Part shown: one piece after another, positions 44,777 through 54,418 of the stretch
Position numbering within the stretch: position 1 is the first letter of the stretch
How the letters are laid out: every line of letters begins with the position of its first letter
Assembly (NCBI RefSeq): GCF_900660745.1
Contig: NZ_LR215048.1
Location: 1,819,100 to 1,883,099, forward strand
Direction of reading: 5' to 3'
DNA length: 64,000 bases
Source of the DNA: Haploplasma axanthum
GTDB taxonomy: Bacteria > Bacillota_I > Bacilli_A > Acholeplasmatales > Acholeplasmataceae
Notes under the pieces: generated by a model
What the model was told of the DNA's origin: nothing
Databases searched by the model: none
Seen by the model: only the letters and a program-made list of their open reading frames with translations
Program-made: the position numbers and the translations under genes

Positions 44777-45934
44777 GTGATTAAAAAAATACTAATAATT
44801 ATATTTATCGGGGTTGCAAGTTTTCTTCTTGCAACTCCAAACTATATGCAGCGGAAACTGCAAAGCCTTCGCCAAGTATTGAAATAACTGATATAACTAG
44901 AAATCAAAATACAATAACAATACAAACAAATGAAACTGATTTAATTACACATGCAGTTGTTGAATACGTGTTTCTAGAAAACACACAACGAATATCAATG
45001 CTTAAAACTTATGACGTCAAAAATAACACCTTTACAATCGAAAGTAAAATAACTGATTTAAAGATTTGGCAACTTAAAAGATACGAAAAGAAACTTCAAC
45101 ACTTCATATGACTAGTGGAAAAAACACGATAGGAACAATTGAAAATGTGGAACGAAGAAACATATCAGAGATTGAAACAGTCGCATCTAACATCGTTGAT
45201 ACTGGCTTATTTTTAGATAAGAATACTGGTAAACACATTGGACCAGGTAGATTAGATGTTAAATTAAATATTTTGAGTTTTATTTCAAGTTTGAAAAACA
45301 CATGACAAAGTCATATCAATTGATGTTAACTATGTTTTTGGTGATTTAAATTATGATGAAACAAGTCTAATAAATACTGAAAATATATCCGAGCGTATTT
45401 TTCCTGATGGCGTTGAAATTGAAGGTTACGAAATAATATGGGACGCTATAAATTATTCTAAAAATACATTTAAAAAACTAGCGGTACGCGGATTAGATAA
45501 CAATTTCATTGCTTCTATCGACGCAAACTATGTAACAAGAGTTTCCCGATTAAAAATGCTGCATCTAACATTGAGCGACGTGGTAGAGGCTCTCGTGCAA
45601 GTTTCGCATATGGTGTATCTAACTTCGCTATCATTAAAATACATATATGGTTGATGGCGTTTTCTTTGAAGATGACGTCATAAATCCACCAGTTGATCCT
45701 GTTGAGCCTGTGACTCCTGAAGATACATTAGGTTGGCTTCAAGAATTGATAGCAAAAATTAAAGAAATAATCCAAAAATTAAAAGATGCTTGGGGTAAAT
45801 ATTCAACAATTGTATTGACTGTTATATATATTCTTATTGTTTATATTTGTTATAGAATTCTCAAAGCATGTTGGGGATTGATTCAACTGCCATTTAAGTT
45901 ATTAAAAGTTTTATTTATACCAAAGAAAAAATAG
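44777..45934 (+). pseudogene. second phage membrane-anchored virion protein, frameshifted in copy 1
   Basis: Same gene as 54419-55582 but with six one-base deletions in A or T runs (near 44842, 45079, 45269, 45295, 45546 and 45640). No substitution was noticed. The frame therefore breaks within the first 30 codons. See the finding on indels: a sequencing artefact is more likely than mutation. Confidence 0.85.
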
Positions 45935-45945
45935 GAGGAATTACA

Positions 45946-46107
45946 ATGATTACAGATTTTTTTATGTTTATATTTTCACTACCAAAAAAGGGGTGGAAGA
46001 TTTTAGTTAAAGTTGGTAAAGGAATTAAAAAAGGATTTCAAGTTTTATTTGTTCCAAAGAAAAAAACTAAAAAACGTGACGTTAAAAAGCAAAGTGGTAA
46101 AAGATGA
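45946..46107 (+). CDS. small basic hydrophobic phage protein (53 aa), copy 1
   Basis: Identical to the product of 55594-55755, and intact here between two frameshifted genes. Confidence 0.7.
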   Translation: MITDFFMFIFSLPKKGWKILVKVGKGIKKGFQVLFVPKKKTKKRDVKKQSGKR

Positions 46108-47057
46108 TAAAACACGATTGGCGTTACAATTTGGCACACTTCCCAGATGCGTTATTCCTAGCATTTGGAAAATTGCTAAAATTGATTTTATTTTCATTTA
46201 ATAACATCTTAAGGAAGTGGCAAAGTTTTCTAGACGTCTGGAACAATAGCGACGTTTGGAGGTTAGCGAGATACTTAACTTTTCCACTTCATTGGATTTG
46301 GATACTTGCATATAAAGAAAGCAAAAAGAAAAAGTATGATAGCAACCTCTTCGATATCCCGGGCTTACAAATAATCAGTGGAAATACTGGAGCGGGTAAA
46401 ACGTCTCTTGTATATGAAATTATTGAACGTTATAGAATACTTTTCGGAAAGCCTTGGTATATCAATTCGGACTTTGAAAGCCACGATATAACGAGCCATT
46501 ACAAGCGTATATTAGATATCATAGATATATGGAGTTTGGAAACGTCTGGAATGATTTTGAAACAAAAATACAACTAAATAAAAATCTATATGGTGGCTAT
46601 GTTCTAGATGAGTTTACACGAATATTCGACCACCGCCAAATCAAACAACGGAGTATTTAAGTAAGTTTGTTCCATTTAGGGATTACACTGTATTGATTAG
46701 AAAAAACATTGAGCGCATCATTGGAATAACGCAATTAGATAGATTAGATATACATTTAATGTATCTAGTCAAAATGTGGCATAAGCCAAGAATTGACATA
46801 GGATTTGACTATGAAGATTGGATGTTAAAGTCTGGGCTATTTAGATTTAAAATAAAGGGTTGGTATATCGACTCTTACACTATCAACACTAGCGACCAAT
46901 CAATATGCTTGTTCCGTTTAAATCGTGGTATTTAAAAGCCGAATACGCTGACTTTGAATATTATGATACTTATGCTTATTCGGACGCTTATAATCATGTT
47001 CCGTTAGATATGCCGAACATGAAATACAATCAAGGAGGATTAAGAAATGCAAATTAA
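46104..47057 (+). pseudogene. Zot/pI-like ATPase gene, frameshifted in copy 1
   Basis: Counterpart of 55752-56708 with three one-base deletions (near 46480, 46637 and 46902). The Walker A region is still in frame, but Walker B and the C-terminal part are out of frame. Confidence 0.85.
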
Positions 47058-47382
47058 TGACGTCATAAATGTTGCTAAAATAGTTTTAATTATTGGAGGT
47101 ACAATTTCAATAACTGCATTTTTCTTATTATCAATTTTATTCATGCCTAGTTTCTTTCAAAAAATGGTTAACTTAAAAAGAGCTGAGCACATCATGCAAG
47201 AAAACTTAGAGATTGTAGAGAAAGCAACATTCTTTCAAACTAATCAAGACTTTAATAAAATCATAGATGAGCAAATGGATACGATTAGAAAAAATGCTGC
47301 TAAACTAAATCACTACATGCCGAAATAGATCAATTAGGAAAAGATTTATCGAATAAGAAAAAAGGGGCAACAAAAATCCTAA
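47047..47382 (+). pseudogene. phage membrane/coiled-coil protein gene, frameshifted in copy 1
   Basis: Counterpart of 56698-57033. One deletion (near 47310) changes the C-terminus and gives an early stop. One inserted G (near 47365) follows. Confidence 0.85.
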
Positions 47383-47388
47383 TATAAT

Positions 47389-47494
47389 ACATATACTTTA
47401 GTATATGTTTATATAAGTTTATATATCGGCGGCAATCGACGTGATATGACGAGTTGAAATTTCATTTATTGAATATCTATCAACTCGTTTTTTA
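47389..47494 (+). terminator. late-operon hairpins and terminator, copy 1
   Basis: Perfect inverted repeat ACATATAC-TTTA-GTATATGT (47389-47408), then terminator stem ACGAGTTGA/TCAACTCGT followed by six T (47449-47494). Same as 57040-57145. Confidence 0.75.
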
Positions 47495-47584
47495 TTTGAG
47501 CGTTATAATAATAAGACTGGGATTTTTTTAGGGATTTGCTACCTCATAAAATATTAAAAAACAATACATGAGGAGATTAACAAA

Positions 47585-48466
47585 ATGAAAATTAAAGATG
47601 TTTTTAAAGACTATTTAGACTATGCAGAGTTTTATTTAGAGTTTGATACTTGGAGAACTTACAAAAGAGATTTAAAACTAATTACAAAGGTTTTAGACGT
47701 CATGCATATTTATGATACAACACAATTAGATGCAAATATCATTGACAAGCTTAATAGATATTTAAAAGGAAATACTGAAAGAAAAACAGCAAAATAAATG
47801 ATACAGTGTCAACTTTTATATCTTCACTTAATCATTCAAATATTAGCACTAAACATTTTAAAATGATAAGATTAAAAAACGATACAATCGGTTATAAGCC
47901 ACTTCCCGAAATGAGTTGATACTTATGTTAGATTATATAGAAAAACTCAATACAAGCGAAACTAACAATCTTTCATGGGTTGCTAGCATATACATTATGT
48001 TAGACACTGGGGCAAGAATTAATGAAGTGACTAACATATTAACAAAAAATGTTGACGTCAGTGGTAGAAGAATATTATTAGAGGAAACTAAAAACGGAAA
48101 AATGCGTATAGTTCCTTTTGGGGATTTATCTGCTGATATAATCAGTAAAATATATGATCCTAATCATTCACATTTATTATGGAATTATTACAGCAATATA
48201 AAACTATCAAGGGTATCACTTCACAAGTTTTTAAAACGTTTATCTGATAAATTAAATCTTACATCTGGGAACATTACATCACATAGATTTAGAAAGACAT
48301 TTGCAACTAGATTATTAAAATGAAATGCCCTATTACAACAATTCAAAAACTGCTAGGACATTCAAGTATTTCAATAACTATGAGATATTTAGAAATAGAC
48401 GATTACATGTTAGAAAAAGATTATATCGAACATTATAGTTATAATGCATTAAAAAAAGCGGACTAA
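47585..48466 (+). pseudogene. tyrosine integrase gene, frameshifted in copy 1
   Basis: Counterpart of 57236-58120 with three one-base deletions in A runs (near 47780, 47910 and 48320). The last lies between the HxxR box and the final His/Tyr boxes. Confidence 0.85.
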
Positions 48467-48477
48467 AAATCCGCTTT
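48455..48477. terminator. bidirectional int/repressor terminator, copy 1
   Basis: Stem AAAGCGGA/TCCGCTTT in the tail-to-tail overlap of integrase and repressor genes. On the minus strand it is followed by a T run. Confidence 0.8.
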
Positions 48478-48720
48478 CTTCTTTGTTATATTTTTTAATT
48501 GTTCAGAGTATTCTTTGTGTATTTTTTCAAATTGGATTAACTCATCGACTGTTACATCTAACAATACCGCCATTTCGATTGCACGTTCTAAACTTGGATT
48601 AATCTTACTTCTTTCATAGTCAGATATGATAGTTCTATCAATTTTAAGCCTGTTTGCAAGTTCTTGCTGAGTTAGTCCCTTTTTTTGTCTAAACTCTTTA
48701 AGATTTAATTTAATCGCCAT
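48463..48720 (-). CDS. XRE-family phage repressor, copy 1
   Basis: 85 residues from the ATG at 48720 (AAAGGTG ribosome site); an upstream ATG at 48744 lies in the operator and lacks one. It is a Cro/C1-type helix-turn-helix (RQKKGLTQQELANRLKIDRTIISDYE, about 8-55) with a charged C-terminal helix. It is the only minus-strand phage gene. It probably keeps the rightward promoter off by binding the two GTGGA-N6-TCCAC sites, and its own promoter region overlaps them. Confidence 0.85.
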   Translation of the reverse strand: MAIKLNLKEFRQKKGLTQQELANRLKIDRTIISDYERSKINPSLERAIEMAVLLDVTVDELIQFEKIHKEYSEQLKNITKKKADF

Positions 48721-48737
48721 TTTAACACACCTTTCTA

Positions 48738-48788
48738 TTGACATGTGGACTATAATCCACTATAATTCATTTGTGGACTATGTTCCAC
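48738..48788 (+). promoter_or_regulatory. rightward phage promoter with two operators, copy 1
   Basis: -35 TTGACA (48738-48743), 17-bp spacer, -10 TATAAT (48761-48766). Operator 1 GTGGACTATAATCCAC (48745-48760) fills the spacer. Operator 2 GTGGACTATGTTCCAC (48773-48788) covers the expected start point. The centres are 28 bp apart. It points through the attachment core into copy 2. Confidence 0.82.
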
Positions 48789-48838
48789 TATCAAAATTAA
48801 AAAAATATGTGTTAAACATATCTTATTTATTTACTAAT

Positions 48839-48914
48839 TGGTGACCCGTACGGGATTCGAACCCGTGAATGCATGCGTGAAAGGCATGTGAGTTAACCGT
48901 TTCTCCAACGGGCC
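48839..48914 (-). tRNA. tRNA-Glu (TTC), copy 2, phage-borne
   Basis: Identical to 39196-39271, complete with CCA. Because it lies between two phage copies it must be carried by the phage itself. Confidence 0.95.
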
Positions 48915-48916
48915 AA

Positions 48917-48939
48917 TGGCGGAGTGAGAGGGAGTCGAA
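48917..48939 (-). other. tRNA 3' end fragment at copy 1/2 junction
   Basis: Same 23-nt T-loop-to-CCA fragment as 39274-39296. Confidence 0.75.
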
Positions 48940-48971
48940 TTATTTAACCCTTATAAATAAGATTGAATTAT

Positions 48972-48993
48972 AAACGCATATTAGCGTTTTTTT
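48972..48993 (+). terminator. phage terminator near attachment site, copy 2
   Basis: Same stem as 39329-39350. Here it lies about 200 bp downstream of the rightward promoter of copy 1. Confidence 0.7.
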
Positions 48994-49023
48994 TATTTTA
49001 TGGGCGAAACATTAATAACATTT

Positions 49024-49141
49024 TAAAGGGATAAATTAAAGGAGCCCATGCCTTAATTTGTCCGTTTAAAGTGTTATTTTTATTTAACACTTTGTGTCCC
49101 TTTATTCCTACGACGTTAACGCCGGCATTGTTGACGTCGTA
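49024..49141. other. hairpin cluster, candidate origin/packaging region, copy 2
   Basis: Same three stem-loops as 39381-39498. Confidence 0.5.
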
Positions 49142-49183
49142 ATTGGAGGGGGAACAAACAACAATTAAAGGGAGGTTCATCAT

Positions 49184-49672
49184 ATGAACAAAGATTTACA
49201 AGCAGTATTTAGCAATCGTACAGACGATTGGGCGACACCAGAGATTATATTTGATTATCTGGAACGTTATTGTGAGGTTAAAAAAGACGAATGGTTTGAC
49301 CCATGTCCTCTTGGTGCATTCGATAAAGGTTATGACGGTTTAAAAGTTGATTGGAGTAATCACGAAAATATTTACATCAATCCACCTTATAGCAATATTA
49401 AAGGTTTTGTTGAGAAAGCAATTGAAACACATACTAACGATAGAACTAAAGCAATTTACTTCTTAATACCTGCAAGAACTGACACAAAGTATTATAAGCT
49501 TCTTTTCGAGTATGGTTGTAATTTCGAGTTCATTGAGGGACGTTTGAAGTTTGGAAAATCAAAACATTCAAGTACTTTTCCTAGCGTATTGGTTCAACTA
49601 AATGGCGACGGAGTAATGAGAAATCAAATATATTATATTAGCAAAAATAAATTACATGGGGGCAATAAATAA
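49184..49672 (+). CDS. phage DNA N-6-adenine methyltransferase, copy 2
   Basis: Protein identical to the product of 39541-40029. Confidence 0.9.
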   Translation: MNKDLQAVFSNRTDDWATPEIIFDYLERYCEVKKDEWFDPCPLGAFDKGYDGLKVDWSNHENIYINPPYSNIKGFVEKAIETHTNDRTKAIYFLIPARTDTKYYKLLFEYGCNFEFIEGRLKFGKSKHSSTFPSVLVQLNGDGVMRNQIYYISKNKLHGGNK

Positions 49673-49884
49673 TGAAAAAAAGAATTAATAAAAAAGATTT
49701 AATGGCGTTTTTAAAAAGCGAAAAAGGCTTTTTAAAATTAGATACAATGTGTTGGCGTGCTTTTGTTGAAATTGATGGTGTTGATTACACTGTCAATTTC
49801 GATACATATTTAAAACTTGATTTAATCAAATTGAAAAGCGACTTTATGACTAAATACTATGTACTTAGAAAGGTGGCTAACTAA
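49672..49884 (+). CDS. phage hypothetical protein (70 aa), copy 2
   Basis: Identical to the product of 40029-40241. Confidence 0.7.
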   Translation: MKKRINKKDLMAFLKSEKGFLKLDTMCWRAFVEIDGVDYTVNFDTYLKLDLIKLKSDFMTKYYVLRKVAN

Positions 49885-50105
49885 TGAAAAAAAGAATGTT
49901 GGAATATAAAGGAATGTTATATACTGAGGAAGATTTATTTGAAAAACTGGAAGACGATGAAATAATTGAATCATCTGTACTTGTTAATTATTATTACAAT
50001 GGAAATTTTATAGGTAATGACAATGGATTTTCAACTAAAGAAATGCTTGATGAGATTATAGAAAGCGGCAATTTAAGTATATCAGAGGTAAAAACTAATG
50101 ACTAA
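49884..50105 (+). CDS. phage hypothetical protein (73 aa), copy 2
   Basis: Identical to the product of 40241-40462. Confidence 0.7.
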   Translation: MKKRMLEYKGMLYTEEDLFEKLEDDEIIESSVLVNYYYNGNFIGNDNGFSTKEMLDEIIESGNLSISEVKTND

Positions 50106-50393
50106 AAATGAAATGTTAGAACTCAAAATGGCGACTTTGTGCAAGTAAAAAAAGGAAATAAATGGTACAACGGCATAGCAATTCAACATAAAGAGAATAG
50201 TCTTCTTTTTGATGATGACGACTTATTTTTATATGTTATTTATTTTCCTGATAGTGAAACTAATATGTATGACGCCCATAATTTTTTTAGCCGTAACGAA
50301 ATTAGACTACCAAATTATGACGTCACAAACAATGAAACTCTTAAAAAAGTTAAAAAGTTAGTAGATCAATTAGTTGTTAAAGGTGGTAAATAA
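50098..50393 (+). pseudogene. phage hypothetical gene (98 aa in other copies), frameshifted in copy 2
   Basis: One A is missing from the run near 50124-50128 compared with copies 1 and 3 (CAAAAATGG becomes CAAAATGG), breaking the frame at codon 10. It is the only difference I noticed in copy 2. Confidence 0.85.
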
Positions 50394-50394
50394 T

Positions 50395-50568
50395 ATGTAT
50401 ATTTTAGAAAAAAATAATCAATATGTTTCAAATATTATCGTAGTTTTTAACAACAAAAAAGCAAAATGTATCTTATCTGATAACGTTAATTTCGCAGTGA
50501 AATTCTATGATAAAAAAGATGCAAAAGCACAGGCAAAACGATTTAAATGTAATCTAAAGGAGTTGTAG
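50395..50568 (+). CDS. phage hypothetical protein (57 aa), copy 2
   Basis: Identical to the product of 40753-40926. Confidence 0.65.
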   Translation: MYILEKNNQYVSNIIVVFNNKKAKCILSDNVNFAVKFYDKKDAKAQAKRFKCNLKEL

Positions 50569-50571
50569 AAA

Positions 50572-51324
50572 TTGAGTAAGAAAAAAGATTTTATTGTTGA
50601 AAAAGCAAGTTTCACAACGATAGAAAATGATATATTTTTCTATCAAAATAATGGTGAAAAACTATCACTTGAAGCGTGGGGATTGTACGCGTTCATGTTA
50701 TCACTTCCCGACGCTTGGGACTACACTATTAACGGGCTGAAATCAGTTGTAAACGCTGGACGTGATAAGGTTTCAAAAACGTTAAAAGAACTTGAAAATG
50801 CAGGCTTTTTAGAGCGTCAACAAAGTAATGAAAATGGGCGTTTTGGTAACATGCAATACAAGATAATTCGTAGACTTCAAACACCGTTGACTGAAAAACC
50901 GTTAACGGAAATACCGTCGACGGAAAATCAGATACAACTAATTACTAAAGAACTAAAAGATCTTGATAAATTTAAAGATAAAGGGGAAATTTCTTTCCCC
51001 CAAACGTTCCACTACCTAACTAAAGAATTGATTAATAAAAAATACATCAGTGCTTTAGATTTTGATGTCGAAAAATATAACGATTTGTTTAGTACATTAG
51101 ATTCAAGATATGGTTATCAAAATGTACTTGAAGTCACTAGGTATGCATTAACTTATTCGCTGAAAAATGTTGAACGAATTAATAACAAATTATCGTATTT
51201 ATCAAGTGCCATTATGAGCGAACTTGTTAAACGTGAAAAAGCATCATCAAATGAACCTGCTTGGTTAGATGCATACATGAAAGAATTATTTCATAAGGAT
51301 GAGTTGACTGATGAATATTTTTAG
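50572..51324 (+). CDS. HTH replication-initiator-like phage protein, copy 2
   Basis: Identical to the product of 40930-41682; TTG start. Confidence 0.72.
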   Translation: MSKKKDFIVEKASFTTIENDIFFYQNNGEKLSLEAWGLYAFMLSLPDAWDYTINGLKSVVNAGRDKVSKTLKELENAGFLERQQSNENGRFGNMQYKIIRRLQTPLTEKPLTEIPSTENQIQLITKELKDLDKFKDKGEISFPQTFHYLTKELINKKYISALDFDVEKYNDLFSTLDSRYGYQNVLEVTRYALTYSLKNVERINNKLSYLSSAIMSELVKREKASSNEPAWLDAYMKELFHKDELTDEYF

Positions 51325-51535
51325 AATGATTTTAGATAATGTATTTTCGATTACTAATTGCGAATATAACATTCAAGAAATTGATACTAATAAAATTGAC
51401 GTCATAACTAATAGTGCAGTCTTTCATTTTGAAAATCAAACTTTAATAATGGTTAACGGAAATTATGATTTTGTTAAAGTTAAGCACATTAAAAATATTG
51501 TTGAAAGGATGGTTCAAGATTTTGGAGAAAACTAA
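51311..51535 (+). CDS. phage hypothetical protein (74 aa), copy 2
   Basis: Identical to the product of 41669-41893. Confidence 0.65.
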   Translation: MNIFRMILDNVFSITNCEYNIQEIDTNKIDVITNSAVFHFENQTLIMVNGNYDFVKVKHIKNIVERMVQDFGEN

Positions 51536-52085
51536 CGACAACATAAAACAACTTTTAGAAAAAATCAAAGCATTAGCAATTAATGGAGTTGACGGCGAAA
51601 AAGAAAATGCGCAACTTCTTCTTAAAAAGTTAATGCATAAATATAAAATCACTGATAATGATCTAGAGATTAACAAACGTGATTGGAGAAATGTTACTCT
51701 ACCACGTTTTAGATTACATAACAAACTTTTCTGGGCAATCATTCAATCAACATACGATATTACTGCGTATCGTAAAACTTCCAAACGTGACGTCATAAAA
51801 CTATTTATAACGCAAAGTGAATTAGTTGAGATTATTGCTAAGTACAATTTTTATGTTTATCACTTCGATGTTGACATTGATGCCTTTGCTATTTCTTTCA
51901 TTTCTAAAAATAAACTCTTTCCAGTGACTGAACGTGCTGGAACTCCTAGAGAAATGACAGAGCGTGAATATCAACGCTGGCTTAAAGCTCACGCAATCGA
52001 AACATCAAAATATAACTATAATTCTGGGCAACTTGGTAAGGAACAGTTGCAACTAGATTTTGAAGAAAAGGAGGAATTGCAATGA
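51522..52085 (+). CDS. DUF2786-domain phage protein, copy 2
   Basis: Identical to the product of 41880-42443; TTG start. Confidence 0.72.
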   Translation: MEKTNDNIKQLLEKIKALAINGVDGEKENAQLLLKKLMHKYKITDNDLEINKRDWRNVTLPRFRLHNKLFWAIIQSTYDITAYRKTSKRDVIKLFITQSELVEIIAKYNFYVYHFDVDIDAFAISFISKNKLFPVTERAGTPREMTEREYQRWLKAHAIETSKYNYNSGQLGKEQLQLDFEEKEELQ

Positions 52086-52309
52086 ATGAATTAAAACAGC
52101 TTATAAGTGATTTATTGGTTGAATATGACGAGGTTAGCATGGAGCATAGAGCAACAATGCCACTTGATTATGACTTTCGAAAAAAATGGCTACTTCCTCT
52201 TGCTGAAAAAATTAACAATCTAGATATGAAAATCGAGGTTATAAAAATATCTTCTAAAATCATTCATGAAAGCAATGCACTAGATGCTTATGACGACGAA
52301 GAGGATTAA
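52082..52309 (+). CDS. phage hypothetical protein (75 aa), copy 2
   Basis: Identical to the product of 42440-42667. Confidence 0.65.
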   Translation: MNELKQLISDLLVEYDEVSMEHRATMPLDYDFRKKWLLPLAEKINNLDMKIEVIKISSKIIHESNALDAYDDEED

Positions 52310-52323
52310 GGAGGTGATTAAAA

Positions 52324-52695
52324 ATGAAATCAACTAAACAAGCATTTATAACTAAATTGATAGATTATACGTTAGACTTTTTTAAAGTCAAAACTGAGGA
52401 TCAAGAGCACATCATAAGTTTTAAAGGTGAGCATGTCATAATCTCACTGAAAACAAAAGAAACAATACATGAACTTGCTAAGATTGCTTTTGACTTCGAG
52501 GAAGATGACGGACTTGATTTTCTAGCATCTGTAATTAATGAATTAGCATTATCAGATGATGCGATTAAAGATGCTAACGATGTATTAACAGCATTTTATC
52601 AAGAAGATTATCAAGAAGATTATAATAATCTGCAAGAGGAAATCGAAAGAGATATTCAACAAGAAATGATTGATAATAATGTTGAGCCTGATTAA
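52324..52695 (+). CDS. phage hypothetical acidic protein (123 aa), copy 2
   Basis: Identical to the product of 42682-43053. Confidence 0.65.
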   Translation: MKSTKQAFITKLIDYTLDFFKVKTEDQEHIISFKGEHVIISLKTKETIHELAKIAFDFEEDDGLDFLASVINELALSDDAIKDANDVLTAFYQEDYQEDYNNLQEEIERDIQQEMIDNNVEPD

Positions 52696-52795
52696 TAAAA
52701 ATGATAATAACATGGGGGAAAAAGATAGAGTTGAAAGACTTCTTCTATTCTTCCATTTTTTTATAAAAAACAAAAATAAAAAGGAGAAATAAGAA

Positions 52796-54391
52796 ATGAA
52801 AAAATTAAAATTATTATTGGTTGCACTATTAGTTGCAACATCAAGCCTACTTATGACGTCAAAAGTTAGTGCAGCATCTAAGACTGTTACATTGACATCT
52901 AATAAGTTTAGTCAAAGTGATTTAATTTTAGAGCATCAAGGTGGTGGCATTTTTACAGTAATCATTGATCAAGAAGCATGGTTCCCAGTTTTAGCAAGTC
53001 CATGGGATGACAATGTATCAATTGGTTTAACTAGTAACGACTTTAAAAAAATTAAAGTGATATTGAATGGAACTGAATATATTAAAGATTTTGGTTCAGG
53101 CTTCACTTTCGATTTTGAACCATTAGCAAACGAACAATGGGAATTATCAACAAATATTAGTGGAACATTTACAAGATATACTATTCCAGCATATGACTTA
53201 AAAATACAAGTTGCTGATACTTTTGATATCAGAAAGCCAGCATCTTCAGGTAAAGATATAATTATTAATAATGTTGAAAAGCCATATACTTTAGAGCAAT
53301 TAAAAGCAAATGCTTTATTTAAAGTTACAGACGAATATGATGGCGATATTACTGATAAAGCGCAAATTATTAGAGATACTTACACACCAAATAAATCAGT
53401 TCCAGGAACATTTGAAATTGAATGGCAAACAACAAACTCTGGTGGACTTTCTACTAATTATATTTTGAAAGTTTTAAATCAAGATTTTGATGCACCAGAT
53501 ATTGATGGACCAGATTTAGAATACTTTTCATATACGCAAGAATTAACTCTTGCTGACATCGCTAATAAGTTTACAGCAATTGATAATATTGATGGAACTG
53601 TTCCAGTAACTATTTTGCAACATGATTATGTTCAAGGTGCAGTTGGAACATATGAATTCACAATGCAAGCCGTAGACAAAGCAGGTAATAGAAATACTCA
53701 TTATTATAAAGTTATTATCCAAGATGATGTACTGCCAGTAATTACAGATGAAAACAACGGGAAAATACAAATCAATTGGAAAGATGACGTCAATACTCAA
53801 ACATTACTTTTAGGACTTTCTGCAACTGATGCAGTTGATGGAAATCTAACAAGTTCGATTAAAATTGTTGAAAATAATATAGTAAACAAACTAGGTAAAT
53901 ACATTGTTAAATATGAAGTATCTGATGAAGCAGGAAATATTGCTGAGTATCAAAGAGAATATGAAGTTATTACTTTAGAAAGTCCCAAATATTGGATTAG
54001 CCAAAATATTTTATCAGTTGAAGACATCAACAAAATGACAGTAGATCAACTTGCTAGAATATATGCGAATTATGAAAATATTGAAATGAAGTCTTTCGAA
54101 GTAATTACTAATGAATATTTAAACAATGAAGAAACTCCAGGACAATATTTATTGTCAATGAAAATCGTTGACACTAATAACGAAACTCATGAAATAAATA
54201 GAATGATTAGAGTTTTTAATGAAAGTGAGTTGCCTAAGGAAAATGAAGAACCTAAAGCAAAAACAATATGGCAAAAAATAGCGGACTTCTTCATCTGGAT
54301 TTTCAACAATATAATTCTTCCTGTTTGGAAAGTTATAGTGTGGATTTGGGAACATACGATAGGTGCAATTTTCAAATTAATAACTAAATAA
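52796..54391 (+). CDS. secreted, membrane-anchored phage surface/adsorption protein, copy 2
   Basis: Identical to the product of 43154-44749. Confidence 0.78.
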   Translation: MKKLKLLLVALLVATSSLLMTSKVSAASKTVTLTSNKFSQSDLILEHQGGGIFTVIIDQEAWFPVLASPWDDNVSIGLTSNDFKKIKVILNGTEYIKDFGSGFTFDFEPLANEQWELSTNISGTFTRYTIPAYDLKIQVADTFDIRKPASSGKDIIINNVEKPYTLEQLKANALFKVTDEYDGDITDKAQIIRDTYTPNKSVPGTFEIEWQTTNSGGLSTNYILKVLNQDFDAPDIDGPDLEYFSYTQELTLADIANKFTAIDNIDGTVPVTILQHDYVQGAVGTYEFTMQAVDKAGNRNTHYYKVIIQDDVLPVITDENNGKIQINWKDDVNTQTLLLGLSATDAVDGNLTSSIKIVENNIVNKLGKYIVKYEVSDEAGNIAEYQREYEVITLESPKYWISQNILSVEDINKMTVDQLARIYANYENIEMKSFEVITNEYLNNEETPGQYLLSMKIVDTNNETHEINRMIRVFNESELPKENEEPKAKTIWQKIADFFIWIFNNIILPVWKVIVWIWEHTIGAIFKLITK

Positions 54392-54418
54392 TAACAATCA
54401 CAAAAAGGATGTGATAAA

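Larger units (their letters stand above)
39191..48833 (+). mobile_element. prophage copy 1 (inovirus-like, tandem array)
   Basis: First of at least three head-to-tail copies of a ~9.65-kb integrated phage. It runs from the left attachment core (shared with host sequence) to the base before the next core. This copy is 9643 bp, against 9654 for copy 2. The difference is fully explained by 13 one-base deletions and one insertion in 44.8-48.4 kb, plus one deletion in copy 2. Genes are on the plus strand except the repressor. It has no upstream copy, so no phage promoter faces its early genes from the left. Confidence 0.93.
48834..48939. repeat. attachment core at copy 1/copy 2 junction
   Basis: Second occurrence of the 106-bp core described at 39191-39296. 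This is the form expected in the free circle (attP). Confidence 0.8.

Noticed and set aside
44777..48466. Programmed frameshifting or phase variation to explain broken genes in copy 1
   Set aside because: Indels are scattered over several genes with no slippery-site pattern and are absent from copy 2; error in repeat polishing is simpler.
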